From Gammaproteobacteria bacterium (lineage in GTDB: Bacteria; Pseudomonadota; Gammaproteobacteria; SZUA-229): a stretch of DNA of 64,000 nt. Below, in pieces: positions 27,620 through 35,686 of this stretch; the first letter of the stretch is position 1, and every line of letters starts with the position of its first letter. A model generated the notes under the pieces. That model saw only the letters and a list, made by a program, of their open reading frames with translations. It searched no databases and was not told the DNA's origin. The position numbers and the translations under genes are program-made. Location of the stretch: positions 1 to 64,000 of the forward strand of contig JAOUNI010000006.1 in NCBI GenBank assembly GCA_029881035.1, read 5' to 3'.

Positions 27620-27704
27620 AGTTTTCAATTTACATGGAATCCGGTCCAGCAAATCAGGGGCGCAAGATTACGTGAGTTAGCTTGCAGATGCAATCAATCA
27701 GTAC

Positions 27705-28628
27705 TTATTTGTAGAGCTGATCAAGGATGGCTTTTGCGCCCTGTGCCAGTAAATCATCGGCCAGTTTGATGCCGATTTTTTCAGCGTCACTGCGTGGCCC
27801 GCTGGCAGCGCTTTCAATAATACGGCTACCGTCGGTTTCACCAACCAGGCCGCGCATTTTCAGGGTATCGCCTTCCAGGATTGCGTGACAGGCGATAGGT
27901 ACCTGGCAGCCGCCATGCAGTCGGTGATTGAACGCGCGTTCGGCCAGCACGCGGACACGAGTGTCTTTGTCATCCAGCACTGAGAGCAGGGCGAGGGTTT
28001 GTTCATCGCCTTCGCGACTTTCGATACCGACGGCACCCTGACCGACGGCGGGCAGGATGAGTTCGGCTGGAATTCTCTGGCGGATACGATCTGCCATTTT
28101 CAGACGGATCAGGCCGGCGCAGGCGAGGATGATGGCGTCGAACTCACCGGCATCGAGTTTGGCCAGACGGGTGTTTACATTACCGCGCAGATCCTTGATT
28201 TTCAGGTCGGGACGTTTGTTTAATAGCTGACAGGCGCGGCGCAGGCTGCAGGTGCCGACGATGGCGCCTTCGGGCAGGGCATCTATGTTTTCGTAAGTGT
28301 TGGAAACAAAAGCATCACAGGGTTCTTCGCCTTCCAGAATGGTGGATAAAAACAGGCCCTCGGGAAATTCCATGGGGACATCTTTGATCGAGTGGACGGC
28401 GATATCGGCGCGGCCTTCGAGCATGCCCTGTTCCAGCTCTTTCACAAACAGGCCCTTGCCGCCGATTTTCGCCAGCGGAGTGTCCAGAATTTTGTCGCCC
28501 TGAGTGGACATGGTCACCAGTTCAATCTCAAGACCGGGGTGTGCATCCTGCAGGCGTTGTTTAACGTGCTCGGCCTGCCAGAGGGCGAGGGGGCTTTTAC
28601 GTGTGGCAATGCGTAGTATTTGTGTCAT
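27705..28628 (-). CDS. hemC: Porphobilinogen deaminase (hydroxymethylbilane synthase)
   Basis: HemC joins four porphobilinogens into hydroxymethylbilane for haem synthesis, in the cytoplasm. The 307-residue protein has the N-terminal [14 protein letters not shown], catalytic Asp in HSIKDVP, arginine-rich [11 protein letters not shown] and the dipyrromethane cofactor cysteine in [13 protein letters not shown]. The start is ATG 28628. The usual partner hemD is absent: the next features are repeats and a tRNA. Haem supply matters here given the many cytochromes in the window. Confidence 0.97.
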   Translation of the reverse strand: MTQILRIATRKSPLALWQAEHVKQRLQDAHPGLEIELVTMSTQGDKILDTPLAKIGGKGLFVKELEQGMLEGRADIAVHSIKDVPMEFPEGLFLSTILEGEEPCDAFVSNTYENIDALPEGAIVGTCSLRRACQLLNKRPDLKIKDLRGNVNTRLAKLDAGEFDAIILACAGLIRLKMADRIRQRIPAELILPAVGQGAVGIESREGDEQTLALLSVLDDKDTRVRVLAERAFNHRLHGGCQVPIACHAILEGDTLKMRGLVGETDGSRIIESAASGPRSDAEKIGIKLADDLLAQGAKAILDQLYK

Positions 28629-28699
28629 CAGAAGTGTTGTTTTAGTGTGTTATTCGGTTATTGAGTTGGCGCATTATAACCATTTAAACGGCCATTAAC

Positions 28700-28728
28700 T
28701 CTACAGCCGGTCAAAATCCATATATAAT
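28700..28728 (+). promoter_or_regulatory. Promoter of the SRP RNA gene
   Basis: TATAAT at 28723-28728 with TCTACA 17 bases upstream (28700-28705) places transcription near 28735, about five bases before the RNA. Confidence 0.55.
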
Positions 28729-28739
28729 CGCCCCCTTAT

Positions 28740-28854
28740 GGTGACCTGTTTCGGTCCCCTCGCGACGATTAATTGCGAACTCCGCCAGGTCCGGAAGGAA
28801 GCAACGGTAGCAACGACATCGGGCGCCGGGGTGTGGCTGGGGCAGGTTGCCACC
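28740..28854 (+). ncRNA. ffs: Signal recognition particle RNA (4.5S type)
   Basis: The ends pair (GGTGACCTG against CAGGTTGCCACC) and the conserved tip with CCAGGTCCGGAAGGAAGCA and the asymmetric loop partner AGCAACGACA is present. This is the small bacterial SRP RNA of about 115 bases, which with Ffh delivers membrane proteins to FtsY. It lies just before dnaX, a common position in proteobacteria. Confidence 0.95.
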
Positions 28855-28962
28855 TAATTTTCTGACGTGTTTTCAAAGGAAGTGTTTTAATTTGCATTGA
28901 GTGATGGTTATTGTGATTCAGATATCAGGCAGGCAAAAAATACATAACTTGGAGCGAATACA

Positions 28963-30663
28963 ATGAGTTATCAGGTTCTCGCTCGAAAATGGCGGCCCGC
29001 TAATTTTGAAACACTGGTCGGCCAGGAGCATGTTCAGCGAGCCCTCGTTAACGCTCTCGATGAAGACCGCCTGCATCACGCTTATTTGTTCACCGGCACT
29101 CGCGGCGTTGGCAAGACCACCATCGCCCGAATCTTTGCCAAAGCGCTGAACTGCGAAACCGGTGTTACTTCCAAACCTTGTGGCGAGTGCAGTTCCTGCC
29201 GTGAAATTGCCGAAGGGCGTTTTGTTGATTTGATCGAAGTCGATGCCGCTTCCCGTACCGGTGTCGATGACACCCGCGAACTACTGGAGAACGTGCAGTA
29301 CGCACCCACGCGCGGTCGCTATAAGGTGTACCTCATCGACGAGGTGCACATGTTCTCCAAGAGCAGTTTTAATGCGCTGCTGAAAACGCTGGAAGAACCG
29401 CCACCGCATGTAAAATTTTTACTGGCGACCACCGATCCGCAAAAATTACCGGTGACGATCCTTTCGCGTTGCCTGCAGTTCAACCTTAAACGCCTGCCGG
29501 TGAGCCTGATTATTTCGCATTTGCAGAACATCCTGCAAACCGACGGCGTTGAACATGACCTGATTGCGCTGCAGTTACTGGCCGAAGCGGCCGATGGCAG
29601 TATGCGAGATGCGCTCAGTTTGATGGATCAGGCGCTGGCTTTTGGTGGCGGTAGTATTCGCGACAGGGAAATTCGTGAAATGCTAGGCACCATCTCGCGT
29701 GACAAAGTGCTGAATATTCTCAGGGCACTGATTAATCGCGATGCTTCAGCAACCCTGGCGGCGGTGGAAACGCTGGCCGAGTTGACGCCTGATTATGAAA
29801 ACGTGCTGGCTGAGTTGCTCAGCCTGTTCCACCATATGGCACTGGCGAAAAAAGTACCGGAAGCACTGGACGATTACGTCAGTGAGCGTGAGGCGGTGCT
29901 GGCATTATCCGAGCAACTGAGCTCGGAAGATTTACAGCTGTTTTACCAGATTGCCCTGATCGGCCGACGTGATTTACCGCTGGCACCAGATTTGCGCAGC
30001 GGGCTGGAAATGGTGCTGTTGCGTATGCTGTCATTTCGACCGGCATCAACCGGACAGGTCGTGGCCACGACAACTAATGCAGCGACGAATGCACCGGCTG
30101 CTCAGTCAACATCAGTGGCAGCGACACCTGCAGTATCGGCCTCATCAGCGAATGCACCTGTTCAGGCAACACCCCCCAGAGTCGCTGAACCTGCCTCACC
30201 GCATCTAACTGCGAGCCCTGCGCCGCAGGCAAGTTCAACGCCCGTTGCTGTGAACCGTGATAGTCGGGACTGGCGGGAAATTCTGGAAGGTCTGGCGATC
30301 AATGGCATGGTCAAGCAACTGGCAGCTAACTGTGTGTTGCAGGCCATTGAGGATAACACCGTTATGCTGGCCGTGGATGCAGGCCATCAACAGCTTCGCA
30401 ATGCCAAGAGCGAGGCCCGGTTGCGACAGGCCTTGTGTGAATATTTTGATAAGGATCTACGACTGGAAATCGTGGTCAATACAGGTGCTGACTCAGCGGT
30501 TGTTAGCCCGTTGGTTGAAACGCCCGCGCAATCACAGGCGCGTGAAATTGGAGAGCGCCAGCAGCAGGCAGAAGCATCCATTGAAGAAGACAGTTTTGTC
30601 CGCGCCATGAGAGAAAACTTCAACGCTGAGATTGTGCCGGGTTCGGTCAAGCCCGTGAGTTAA
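28963..30663 (+). CDS. dnaX: DNA polymerase III subunits gamma/tau
   Basis: DnaX is the clamp-loader ATPase of the replicase. In its 566 residues are YQVLARKWRP, the Walker A motif GTRGVGKTT, a zinc site (C-X8-C-X2-C-X2-C, CETGVTSKPCGECSSC), DEVHM and the SRC sensor. A linker rich in Ala, Pro, Thr and Ser spans about residues 365-425, followed by a C-terminal tau domain (DWREILEGLAI). No A-rich slippery heptamer in the right frame was found, so a separate gamma product is not predicted here. It is followed by ybaB and recR. Confidence 0.96.
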   Translation: MSYQVLARKWRPANFETLVGQEHVQRALVNALDEDRLHHAYLFTGTRGVGKTTIARIFAKALNCETGVTSKPCGECSSCREIAEGRFVDLIEVDAASRTGVDDTRELLENVQYAPTRGRYKVYLIDEVHMFSKSSFNALLKTLEEPPPHVKFLLATTDPQKLPVTILSRCLQFNLKRLPVSLIISHLQNILQTDGVEHDLIALQLLAEAADGSMRDALSLMDQALAFGGGSIRDREIREMLGTISRDKVLNILRALINRDASATLAAVETLAELTPDYENVLAELLSLFHHMALAKKVPEALDDYVSEREAVLALSEQLSSEDLQLFYQIALIGRRDLPLAPDLRSGLEMVLLRMLSFRPASTGQVVATTTNAATNAPAAQSTSVAATPAVSASSANAPVQATPPRVAEPASPHLTASPAPQASSTPVAVNRDSRDWREILEGLAINGMVKQLAANCVLQAIEDNTVMLAVDAGHQQLRNAKSEARLRQALCEYFDKDLRLEIVVNTGADSAVVSPLVETPAQSQAREIGERQQQAEASIEEDSFVRAMRENFNAEIVPGSVKPVS

Positions 30664-30728
30664 AAAGTGTTGGTTGAAAAAAAGCGTTAACAGGTTTATT
30701 TAAAGTTAAATTGAATGAGGTACAGGTA

Positions 30729-31052
30729 ATGAAAGGTGCAATGGGCAACATGATGCGTCAGGCTCAAAAGATGCAGGAAGACATGAAAAAGGCGCAGGAA
30801 GAAGTTGCCAATCTGGAAGTTGAAGGTCAGGCCGGTGGTGGCATGGTTAAAGTGCTCATGAATGGTCGTCATGAATTACGCAAGGTTGAACTGGATGACA
30901 GCCTGATGTCGGATGATAAAGAAATGATTGAAGACCTGCTGGCTGCGGCGGTGAATGATGCGGTTAGAAAAATAGAGCAGCAATCAGCGGAAAAAATGTC
31001 GAGTGTAACAGCGGGTCTGAATTTACCCGGTGGCTTCAAACTTCCTTTTTAA
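30729..31052 (+). CDS. ybaB: YbaB/EbfC nucleoid-associated protein
   Basis: A 107-residue homodimeric DNA-binding protein, typically encoded between dnaX and recR. It has [21 protein letters not shown], the central [12 protein letters not shown] and the end [11 protein letters not shown]. The start is ATG 30729, with GAGG eight bases upstream. An upstream TTG at 30711 is unlikely. Confidence 0.95.
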   Translation: MKGAMGNMMRQAQKMQEDMKKAQEEVANLEVEGQAGGGMVKVLMNGRHELRKVELDDSLMSDDKEMIEDLLAAAVNDAVRKIEQQSAEKMSSVTAGLNLPGGFKLPF

Positions 31053-31066
31053 AATAGTTTTTATTT

Positions 31067-31663
31067 ATGTCGCCTTTATTGCAGCAACTCATTGATGCGC
31101 TCAAATGTTTGCCGGGCGTAGGTCCAAAATCGGCGCAGCGCATGGCTTTTTATTTGCTGGAGCGTGACCGTGATGGCGCCACACACCTTGCTCGTACACT
31201 CGACGAGGCTGTCGCTAAAATCGGTCGCTGTCAGTCCTGTCGCACTCTCAGTGAAACCGATTTATGCAATATATGCAGTCACACAGGCAGAGATAGAAGT
31301 AAATTATGTGTGGTTGAGTCGCCGGTGGATGTCATGGCGATCGAACATATCGCCGAGTTCCAGGGCAAGTACTTTGTCCTGATGGGGCATCTGTCGCCGC
31401 TCGATGGCATCGGGCCTTCGGAGTTAGGTCTGGAGTTGCTGGAGCAGCGACTGGCCTCGGGCGAAGTGCAGGAATTAATTCTGGCGACCAATCCCACCGT
31501 TGAAGGTGAGACTACAGCGCATTACATTTCTGAAATGGCCGCCGATCATGGTGTCGAGGCCACGCGCATCGCCCACGGCGTACCATTAGGTGGTGAGCTG
31601 GAATATATTGATGCGGGCACATTGGCGCACGCGTTTTCCGGTCGTCAAAAAATAGGCGTATAG
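31067..31663 (+). CDS. recR: Recombination protein RecR
   Basis: RecR forms a ring that works with RecO and RecF to load RecA. The 198-residue protein has the helix-hairpin-helix [13 protein letters not shown], a four-cysteine zinc finger ([16 protein letters not shown]), a Toprim domain with [12 protein letters not shown], and the C-terminal Walker B-like end. It completes the dnaX-ybaB-recR set. recO lies in the same window. Confidence 0.97.
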   Translation: MSPLLQQLIDALKCLPGVGPKSAQRMAFYLLERDRDGATHLARTLDEAVAKIGRCQSCRTLSETDLCNICSHTGRDRSKLCVVESPVDVMAIEHIAEFQGKYFVLMGHLSPLDGIGPSELGLELLEQRLASGEVQELILATNPTVEGETTAHYISEMAADHGVEATRIAHGVPLGGELEYIDAGTLAHAFSGRQKIGV

Positions 31664-31703
31664 TTTTTCTATAATTGCTTAAACAATTATCTGGAGGTGG
31701 AGC

Positions 31704-32048
31704 GTGAGTGATTGTTTGTTCTGCAAAATTCTTGAGGGACAGATTCCCTGTGACAAGGTCTATGAAAATGACCAGGTCATTGCATTCAGGGATGTGAATC
31801 CTCAGGCGCCTACGCATGTGCTGGTGATTCCCCGTAAACATATTTCAACTACCAATGATTTGACCGCCGATGATAAAAATATTGTCGGTGAAATGTTATT
31901 GGCGGCTCAGGCTGTGGCGGCACAGGATGGCATCGACGAAAGTGGTTACCGTCTGGTGATGAACTGTAATGCGGGTGCTGGCCAGACCGTATTCCATATT
32001 CACCTGCACGTTCTGGGTGGGCGCGCCATGCACTGGCCGCCGGGTTAA
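31704..32048 (+). CDS. HIT-family nucleotide-binding protein
   Basis: A 114-residue histidine-triad protein of the HinT/PKCI type, hydrolysing nucleoside phosphoramidates. It starts CLFCKILEGQIP and has the triad in HIHLHVLGG. The start is GTG 31704, preceded by GGAGG. Cellular role in bacteria is unclear. It lies between recR and a cytochrome gene. Confidence 0.92.
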   Translation: MSDCLFCKILEGQIPCDKVYENDQVIAFRDVNPQAPTHVLVIPRKHISTTNDLTADDKNIVGEMLLAAQAVAAQDGIDESGYRLVMNCNAGAGQTVFHIHLHVLGGRAMHWPPG

Positions 32049-32124
32049 GCACGGGCTATTGATCAAAATCAATGCACGTATTCGGCAAATGTAGCAGTAT
32101 GGTCGGGTTGCTGTAGAGGTATTA

Positions 32125-33159
32125 ATGATTAAATTTATCGGTCTTTTTTTTCTTCTGATTGCTTCTGGTGTGGCCAACGCCGCGCCGGATGGTAAGGCAT
32201 TATTTAATAAATACTGTTCGGTCTGTCATGGCACCGAAGGCAAGGGTGGTGTTGGTGTGCCGCTCTCCCTGCCTTCGTTTATTAACAGCGTCTCCGATGA
32301 ATATCTGAAGAGAACTATTCGATTGGGTCGCCCTGGGCGTATCATGCCTGCTTTTCCAAAACTGAGTGAAGCACAGGTTAATGCCATTGCCAGCCACGTG
32401 CGCAGCTGGACCAATGTGCCTGCGGTTAAATTTGACCCTACGCCAGTTACGGGTAACAAAGAACACGGTAAGGAAATATTTTTGACGCGCTGTGCGCTAT
32501 GTCATGGCGCTGATGGCAAAGGCGGTAAAGGTACGGGCGTGACTTTCTCGAGAAAACGTGATTTGCCTATTATTGCTCCGGCGTTAAACAACTCCGGCTT
32601 CCTTGCTTCAGCCAGCGACACCATGATCAAAAACACATTGATTCATGGGCGTGAAGGTACGCCCATGGTGTCTTTATTAGAGTCCGGCTTAACAGAAAAT
32701 GATATTGATGATGTGGTTGCCTATGTTCGGTCTTTTCAGCAGATAGAAAAGGCGGAGGCCCAGGAAGAGCATTACGATGCAGCGATTGTTGTTGATTCCC
32801 CCTATAGCCTGGAAGAAACGGTTGAGAACCTCAAGCAGGCAATCGAAAATCAGAATTTCAAATTAATTCGAACCGATTATCTGGAACATGGTTTTGTCGA
32901 AGAAGGTAAGGAAAATAAGCAACAGGTAGTTGTTCACTTCTGTAATTTTAATTTTCTGTTCGAAGCCTTGAGTATTGATCCGCGAGTCGGCATGTTTTTG
33001 CCGTGCCGCGTTACGGTTATTGAGCGTGAAGGCAAAGTACAGATGATGACAATCAACCCCATGCGTCTGAGCAAACTGTTTAACAATGACGCACTGAATG
33101 AAGCCTGCAAAACAATGACAGAAACATATCAAAGTATTCTTGAGGATGCCTCGCTATGA
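32125..33159 (+). CDS. Diheme c-type cytochrome fused to a DUF302 domain
   Basis: A 344-residue exported protein: signal peptide ending near VANA, two class I cytochrome c domains with haem motifs CSVCH (about residues 30-34) and CALCH (about 123-127), each followed by GKGG, and from about residue 215 a DUF302 domain (LEETVENLKQAIENQNF ... FLPCRVTVIERE). Methionines after each haem could serve as second ligands. DUF302 proteins are small alpha/beta proteins of unknown function, often near sulfur or redox genes. The stop overlaps the next gene by four bases. Confidence 0.85.
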   Translation: MIKFIGLFFLLIASGVANAAPDGKALFNKYCSVCHGTEGKGGVGVPLSLPSFINSVSDEYLKRTIRLGRPGRIMPAFPKLSEAQVNAIASHVRSWTNVPAVKFDPTPVTGNKEHGKEIFLTRCALCHGADGKGGKGTGVTFSRKRDLPIIAPALNNSGFLASASDTMIKNTLIHGREGTPMVSLLESGLTENDIDDVVAYVRSFQQIEKAEAQEEHYDAAIVVDSPYSLEETVENLKQAIENQNFKLIRTDYLEHGFVEEGKENKQQVVVHFCNFNFLFEALSIDPRVGMFLPCRVTVIEREGKVQMMTINPMRLSKLFNNDALNEACKTMTETYQSILEDASL

Positions 33160-33608
33160 AATTTTTTCTGAGAATCTTCTTCCTGATTTGTTTTTCCATC
33201 AGCGCCAATGTGATCGCTTCTGATTTGATCATGGCCCGTTCCCACCTGTCATTCTCGGAAGCGATGACGAACCTGCAGGTGTCGCTGAGAGAGCACGGTT
33301 ACACAGTGGCTCGCGTGCAACGAATTGATGTTGGATTAACCGGCATGGGTTACAAGACAGATATGTATCGCGTTGTCTTCGTCGGAAAAACGGATGAAAT
33401 AAAATACCTTGCTGACAAATACCCTCAAATGATCCCCTATTTGCCACCCAAAGTTTCAATTTTCGCAGAAGAAGGCGATACCTTGCTGGTCACGGCCAAT
33501 CCCATCGCTTTCGCACAGATGGTGGATGATGAAAAAGACCGGCTTATTTTCGAGCGCTGGGAAAGCGATGTTTATTCGGTGTTCGATGATTTCAGGAATG
33601 CTGAATAA
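33156..33608 (+). CDS. Exported DUF302 protein
   Basis: A 150-residue protein with a signal peptide ending near NVIA and one DUF302-like domain (FSEAMTNLQVSLREHGYTVARVQRIDVGL). It overlaps the cytochrome-DUF302 gene by ATGA and is therefore translationally coupled. The two DUF302 domains may pair in the periplasm. Function unknown. It is convergent with the next gene, with no terminator visible in the 16-base gap. Confidence 0.75.
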   Translation: MKFFLRIFFLICFSISANVIASDLIMARSHLSFSEAMTNLQVSLREHGYTVARVQRIDVGLTGMGYKTDMYRVVFVGKTDEIKYLADKYPQMIPYLPPKVSIFAEEGDTLLVTANPIAFAQMVDDEKDRLIFERWESDVYSVFDDFRNAE

Positions 33609-33624
33609 TGCTTTTGAATGTGGG

Positions 33625-34419
33625 CTAGTAGTGAAAGCCAACTATAAATTGAATGCCTGAGTGCCTGGTTTCGCTTCTGGGTTCGTAAACAGAAACGCTT
33701 GTTGTTCCTCCGCTGGTGGTATTGCTATCACTAATGCCGAAGTCCCAGGTTTCAAAAAAAATACTAAATCCATAGTTTTGGTTACTGGTATTTTTTGCCA
33801 CCCATGAAAGCTGAAAGCGGGCGCCGGTATCGGTTCCAAGATTAAGGTTGGTTGAACCCAAATCAGCTTCAGATAAATCAATATACATCTCTGGGTTGAC
33901 TGTTTTCAAAAGGGCGGCTTCTGCAAGCCATGAGCCTTGCTCGTTTGTCCAGAAGATAGTGTTTATGCCTATAGATACTTCGCGCCATTGGTATTTCTCA
34001 AATATTCCCAATACGGTTCCTTTGCCCTGTATATCTCTTTTCCACTGATGGAATGTTGTTGACAGGAATATATTGGCGTTGTTTAACAGGGGTGTGCTTA
34101 TGTGCATGCTATAACGAAAAATATTTTCATCGGTTGTCGTGGCGATGGCTGAACCGAATTGTGTATAACCATCGTAATTAACATTACCATCGTATCCGGC
34201 AATTGAAAGTTTAATATCCAGATGACTGTTAATTGTGGTGTTTAGATTTAGCTGAATGCCTGGTATTGTACCTGTTTCATTATTTAGCTCGCTGCCATTG
34301 AAATTGAATTCGGTGTAGTCAAAAAACAGCAGGGAGGGAGCAATAGAAAATTGTACTTCTGCTTTGATGTGAGCAGAATATGAAAAAGTTATAAAAATAA
34401 TGTAAATAAAGATTTTCAT
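33625..34419 (-). CDS. Uncharacterised exported protein, probable outer-membrane barrel
   Basis: About 264 residues from ATG 34419: a signal peptide (MKIFIYIIFITFSYSA) then amphipathic beta stretches ending in FIVGFHY, a C-terminal aromatic typical of outer-membrane barrels. Family not recognised. The start is odd: no ribosome-binding site is present, and the ATG lies five bases after the T-run of the upstream gene's terminator. A longer reading from 34527 would run through that hairpin and lacks a signal peptide at its start, so it is rejected. Confidence 0.7.
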   Translation of the reverse strand: MKIFIYIIFITFSYSAHIKAEVQFSIAPSLLFFDYTEFNFNGSELNNETGTIPGIQLNLNTTINSHLDIKLSIAGYDGNVNYDGYTQFGSAIATTTDENIFRYSMHISTPLLNNANIFLSTTFHQWKRDIQGKGTVLGIFEKYQWREVSIGINTIFWTNEQGSWLAEAALLKTVNPEMYIDLSEADLGSTNLNLGTDTGARFQLSWVAKNTSNQNYGFSIFFETWDFGISDSNTTSGGTTSVSVYEPRSETRHSGIQFIVGFHY

Positions 34420-34424
34420 GGTTG

Positions 34425-34454
34425 AAAAAAAGAGTGGGGCGTGTGCCCCACTCT
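34425..34454 (-). terminator. Strong terminator of the lipoprotein gene
   Basis: On the minus strand AGAGTGGGGC (34454-34445) pairs perfectly with GCCCCACTCT (34440-34431) around ACAC, followed by six further Ts. It lies 23 bases after the lipoprotein stop and directly before the next start codon. Confidence 0.9.
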
Positions 34455-34477
34455 TTACATTGTTGCATATCTTAGTT

Positions 34478-35341
34478 TTAGAAGCAGGCAATAGGGCTGT
34501 TTGTTGTTGCTGTATAAGTACCATCACCTGTATCGTATTCTATGGTAACCGACATATCACTATTGAAGGTGATGCGTGCCTTAGAGTTGCTGCCGCCAGT
34601 AATTAAAACAATTCCGGCGTGAGGTCCACAATAATACTCATTGCCCTGAATTGCTGTGGTAGTTTGCACTGCAAAACCATCAGTGCCTGGATCATAGACG
34701 TACTGCAATGTTGATATGCTGTAATCTCCAGTTCCTCCATCCCAGTAGTCACTTCCGGTTTCTCTAAAGGATAAACTTTTGATGGCTACGGTAAGGCCGT
34801 TGTATTGCATGGTTAGATTGCCACTGGCATTGTCAGTGTAACTCGGTCCGTTCCAGGAGCTGTTCCAGTTGAGTGTTCCATTAAGAACGGCACCCATGCC
34901 AAAATCACAAGAGACAAATGTCGTAGAGCCTGAAGCACTTCCGTTAACATCACCAGTGAAGTTGCCTTTGTCTGTATAAGTATTAGGCGCACCTTCAGTA
35001 TCTGGAAAGTCGGTTGTACAGTTATAGGTTTCATTAAAAGAAACACCGCTGACCAGATCAAGACCGGAATTTTTTCTGTTGGTATTTATTCTGTCTAGTG
35101 CTTCATTGATGACGCCGCCTGTAGAGACGGTAGCTGGTGATCCTTTCGCAAGTAGAACGCTGGTAGTATCAAGTGCAGCGGTTGCTATGGTTTCAGCGTT
35201 TGCGCTATCAATCACGATTGCGTTTGCCGGTGGGGCAACGCCAACACTGCCGCTACTGCTGTCGTCACTGCTACAGCCAGTGATAGTTGCTAGGCCCGAA
35301 AGAAGGATGGCGGTACTTGTTAGTTTTAGTGATATTTTCAT
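34478..35341 (-). CDS. Uncharacterised lipoprotein
   Basis: A 287-residue protein with a lipoprotein signal (LATITGC) followed by a Ser/Asp/Gly linker (SSDDSSSGSVG). The mature part is beta-rich with several cysteines (for example TYNCTTDF, SCDFGMG, EYYCGPH and the terminal ACF), which may form disulfides. No family recognised. Start ATG 35341 is chosen because GGAG precedes it and the lipobox then lies at the normal distance. It is isolated by a strong terminator. Confidence 0.75.
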   Translation of the reverse strand: MKISLKLTSTAILLSGLATITGCSSDDSSSGSVGVAPPANAIVIDSANAETIATAALDTTSVLLAKGSPATVSTGGVINEALDRINTNRKNSGLDLVSGVSFNETYNCTTDFPDTEGAPNTYTDKGNFTGDVNGSASGSTTFVSCDFGMGAVLNGTLNWNSSWNGPSYTDNASGNLTMQYNGLTVAIKSLSFRETGSDYWDGGTGDYSISTLQYVYDPGTDGFAVQTTTAIQGNEYYCGPHAGIVLITGGSNSKARITFNSDMSVTIEYDTGDGTYTATTNSPIACF

Positions 35342-35520
35342 CTGCTGATATCTCCTTTTTGGTTTGGCGTGAAATATGTGCACATTTAAATATGCCAAGT
35401 TCGATTTAGGCATAGTGTTTGTGTAAACTCAACCTGATTTATCAAGAAGTGTTTAGCTTTTGATCGAGTTATGCAATCTCTTGCTATATAATTCTCATTT
35501 TGCTACTGTTCGCACCCTGC

Positions 35521-35597
35521 AGGCGCGTAGCTCAGTTGGTTAGAGCGCTTCCTTGACATGGAAGAGGTCGGTGGTTCGAATCCACTCGTGCCTACCA
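35521..35597 (+). tRNA. tRNA-Val(GAC)
   Basis: 77 bases: acceptor AGGCGCG pairs with CGTGCCT (one G-U), anticodon stem CTTCC/GGAAG with loop TTGACAT (anticodon GAC), T arm GGTTCGAATCC and encoded CCA. A TATAAT at 35487-35492 lies at the right distance for its promoter, with no clear -35 box. A terminator follows. Confidence 0.95.
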
Positions 35598-35603
35598 ATT
35601 TTG

Positions 35604-35628
35604 AAGCATCGCCAAGCGGTGCTTTTTT
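35604..35628 (+). terminator. Terminator of tRNA-Val
   Basis: AAGCATCGC (35604-35612) pairs with GCGGTGCTT (35616-35624; one G-U) around CAA, followed by Ts to 35628. Confidence 0.85.
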
Positions 35629-35686
35629 ATAGTAATTAAAATTATATACAAGCGACCCCTCGTAACGGTCGCCACTGGAGAATAAG

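Noticed and set aside
27180-27620. CRISPR array or integron attC array
   Set aside because: The palindromes differ in sequence and spacing, there are no regular repeats with spacers, and no cas or integrase gene is nearby.
29844-29856. A-rich stretch in dnaX as a frameshift site for a gamma product
   Set aside because: The reading frame gives AAA AAA G, not the X XXY YYZ heptamer, and it lies far before the usual shift point.
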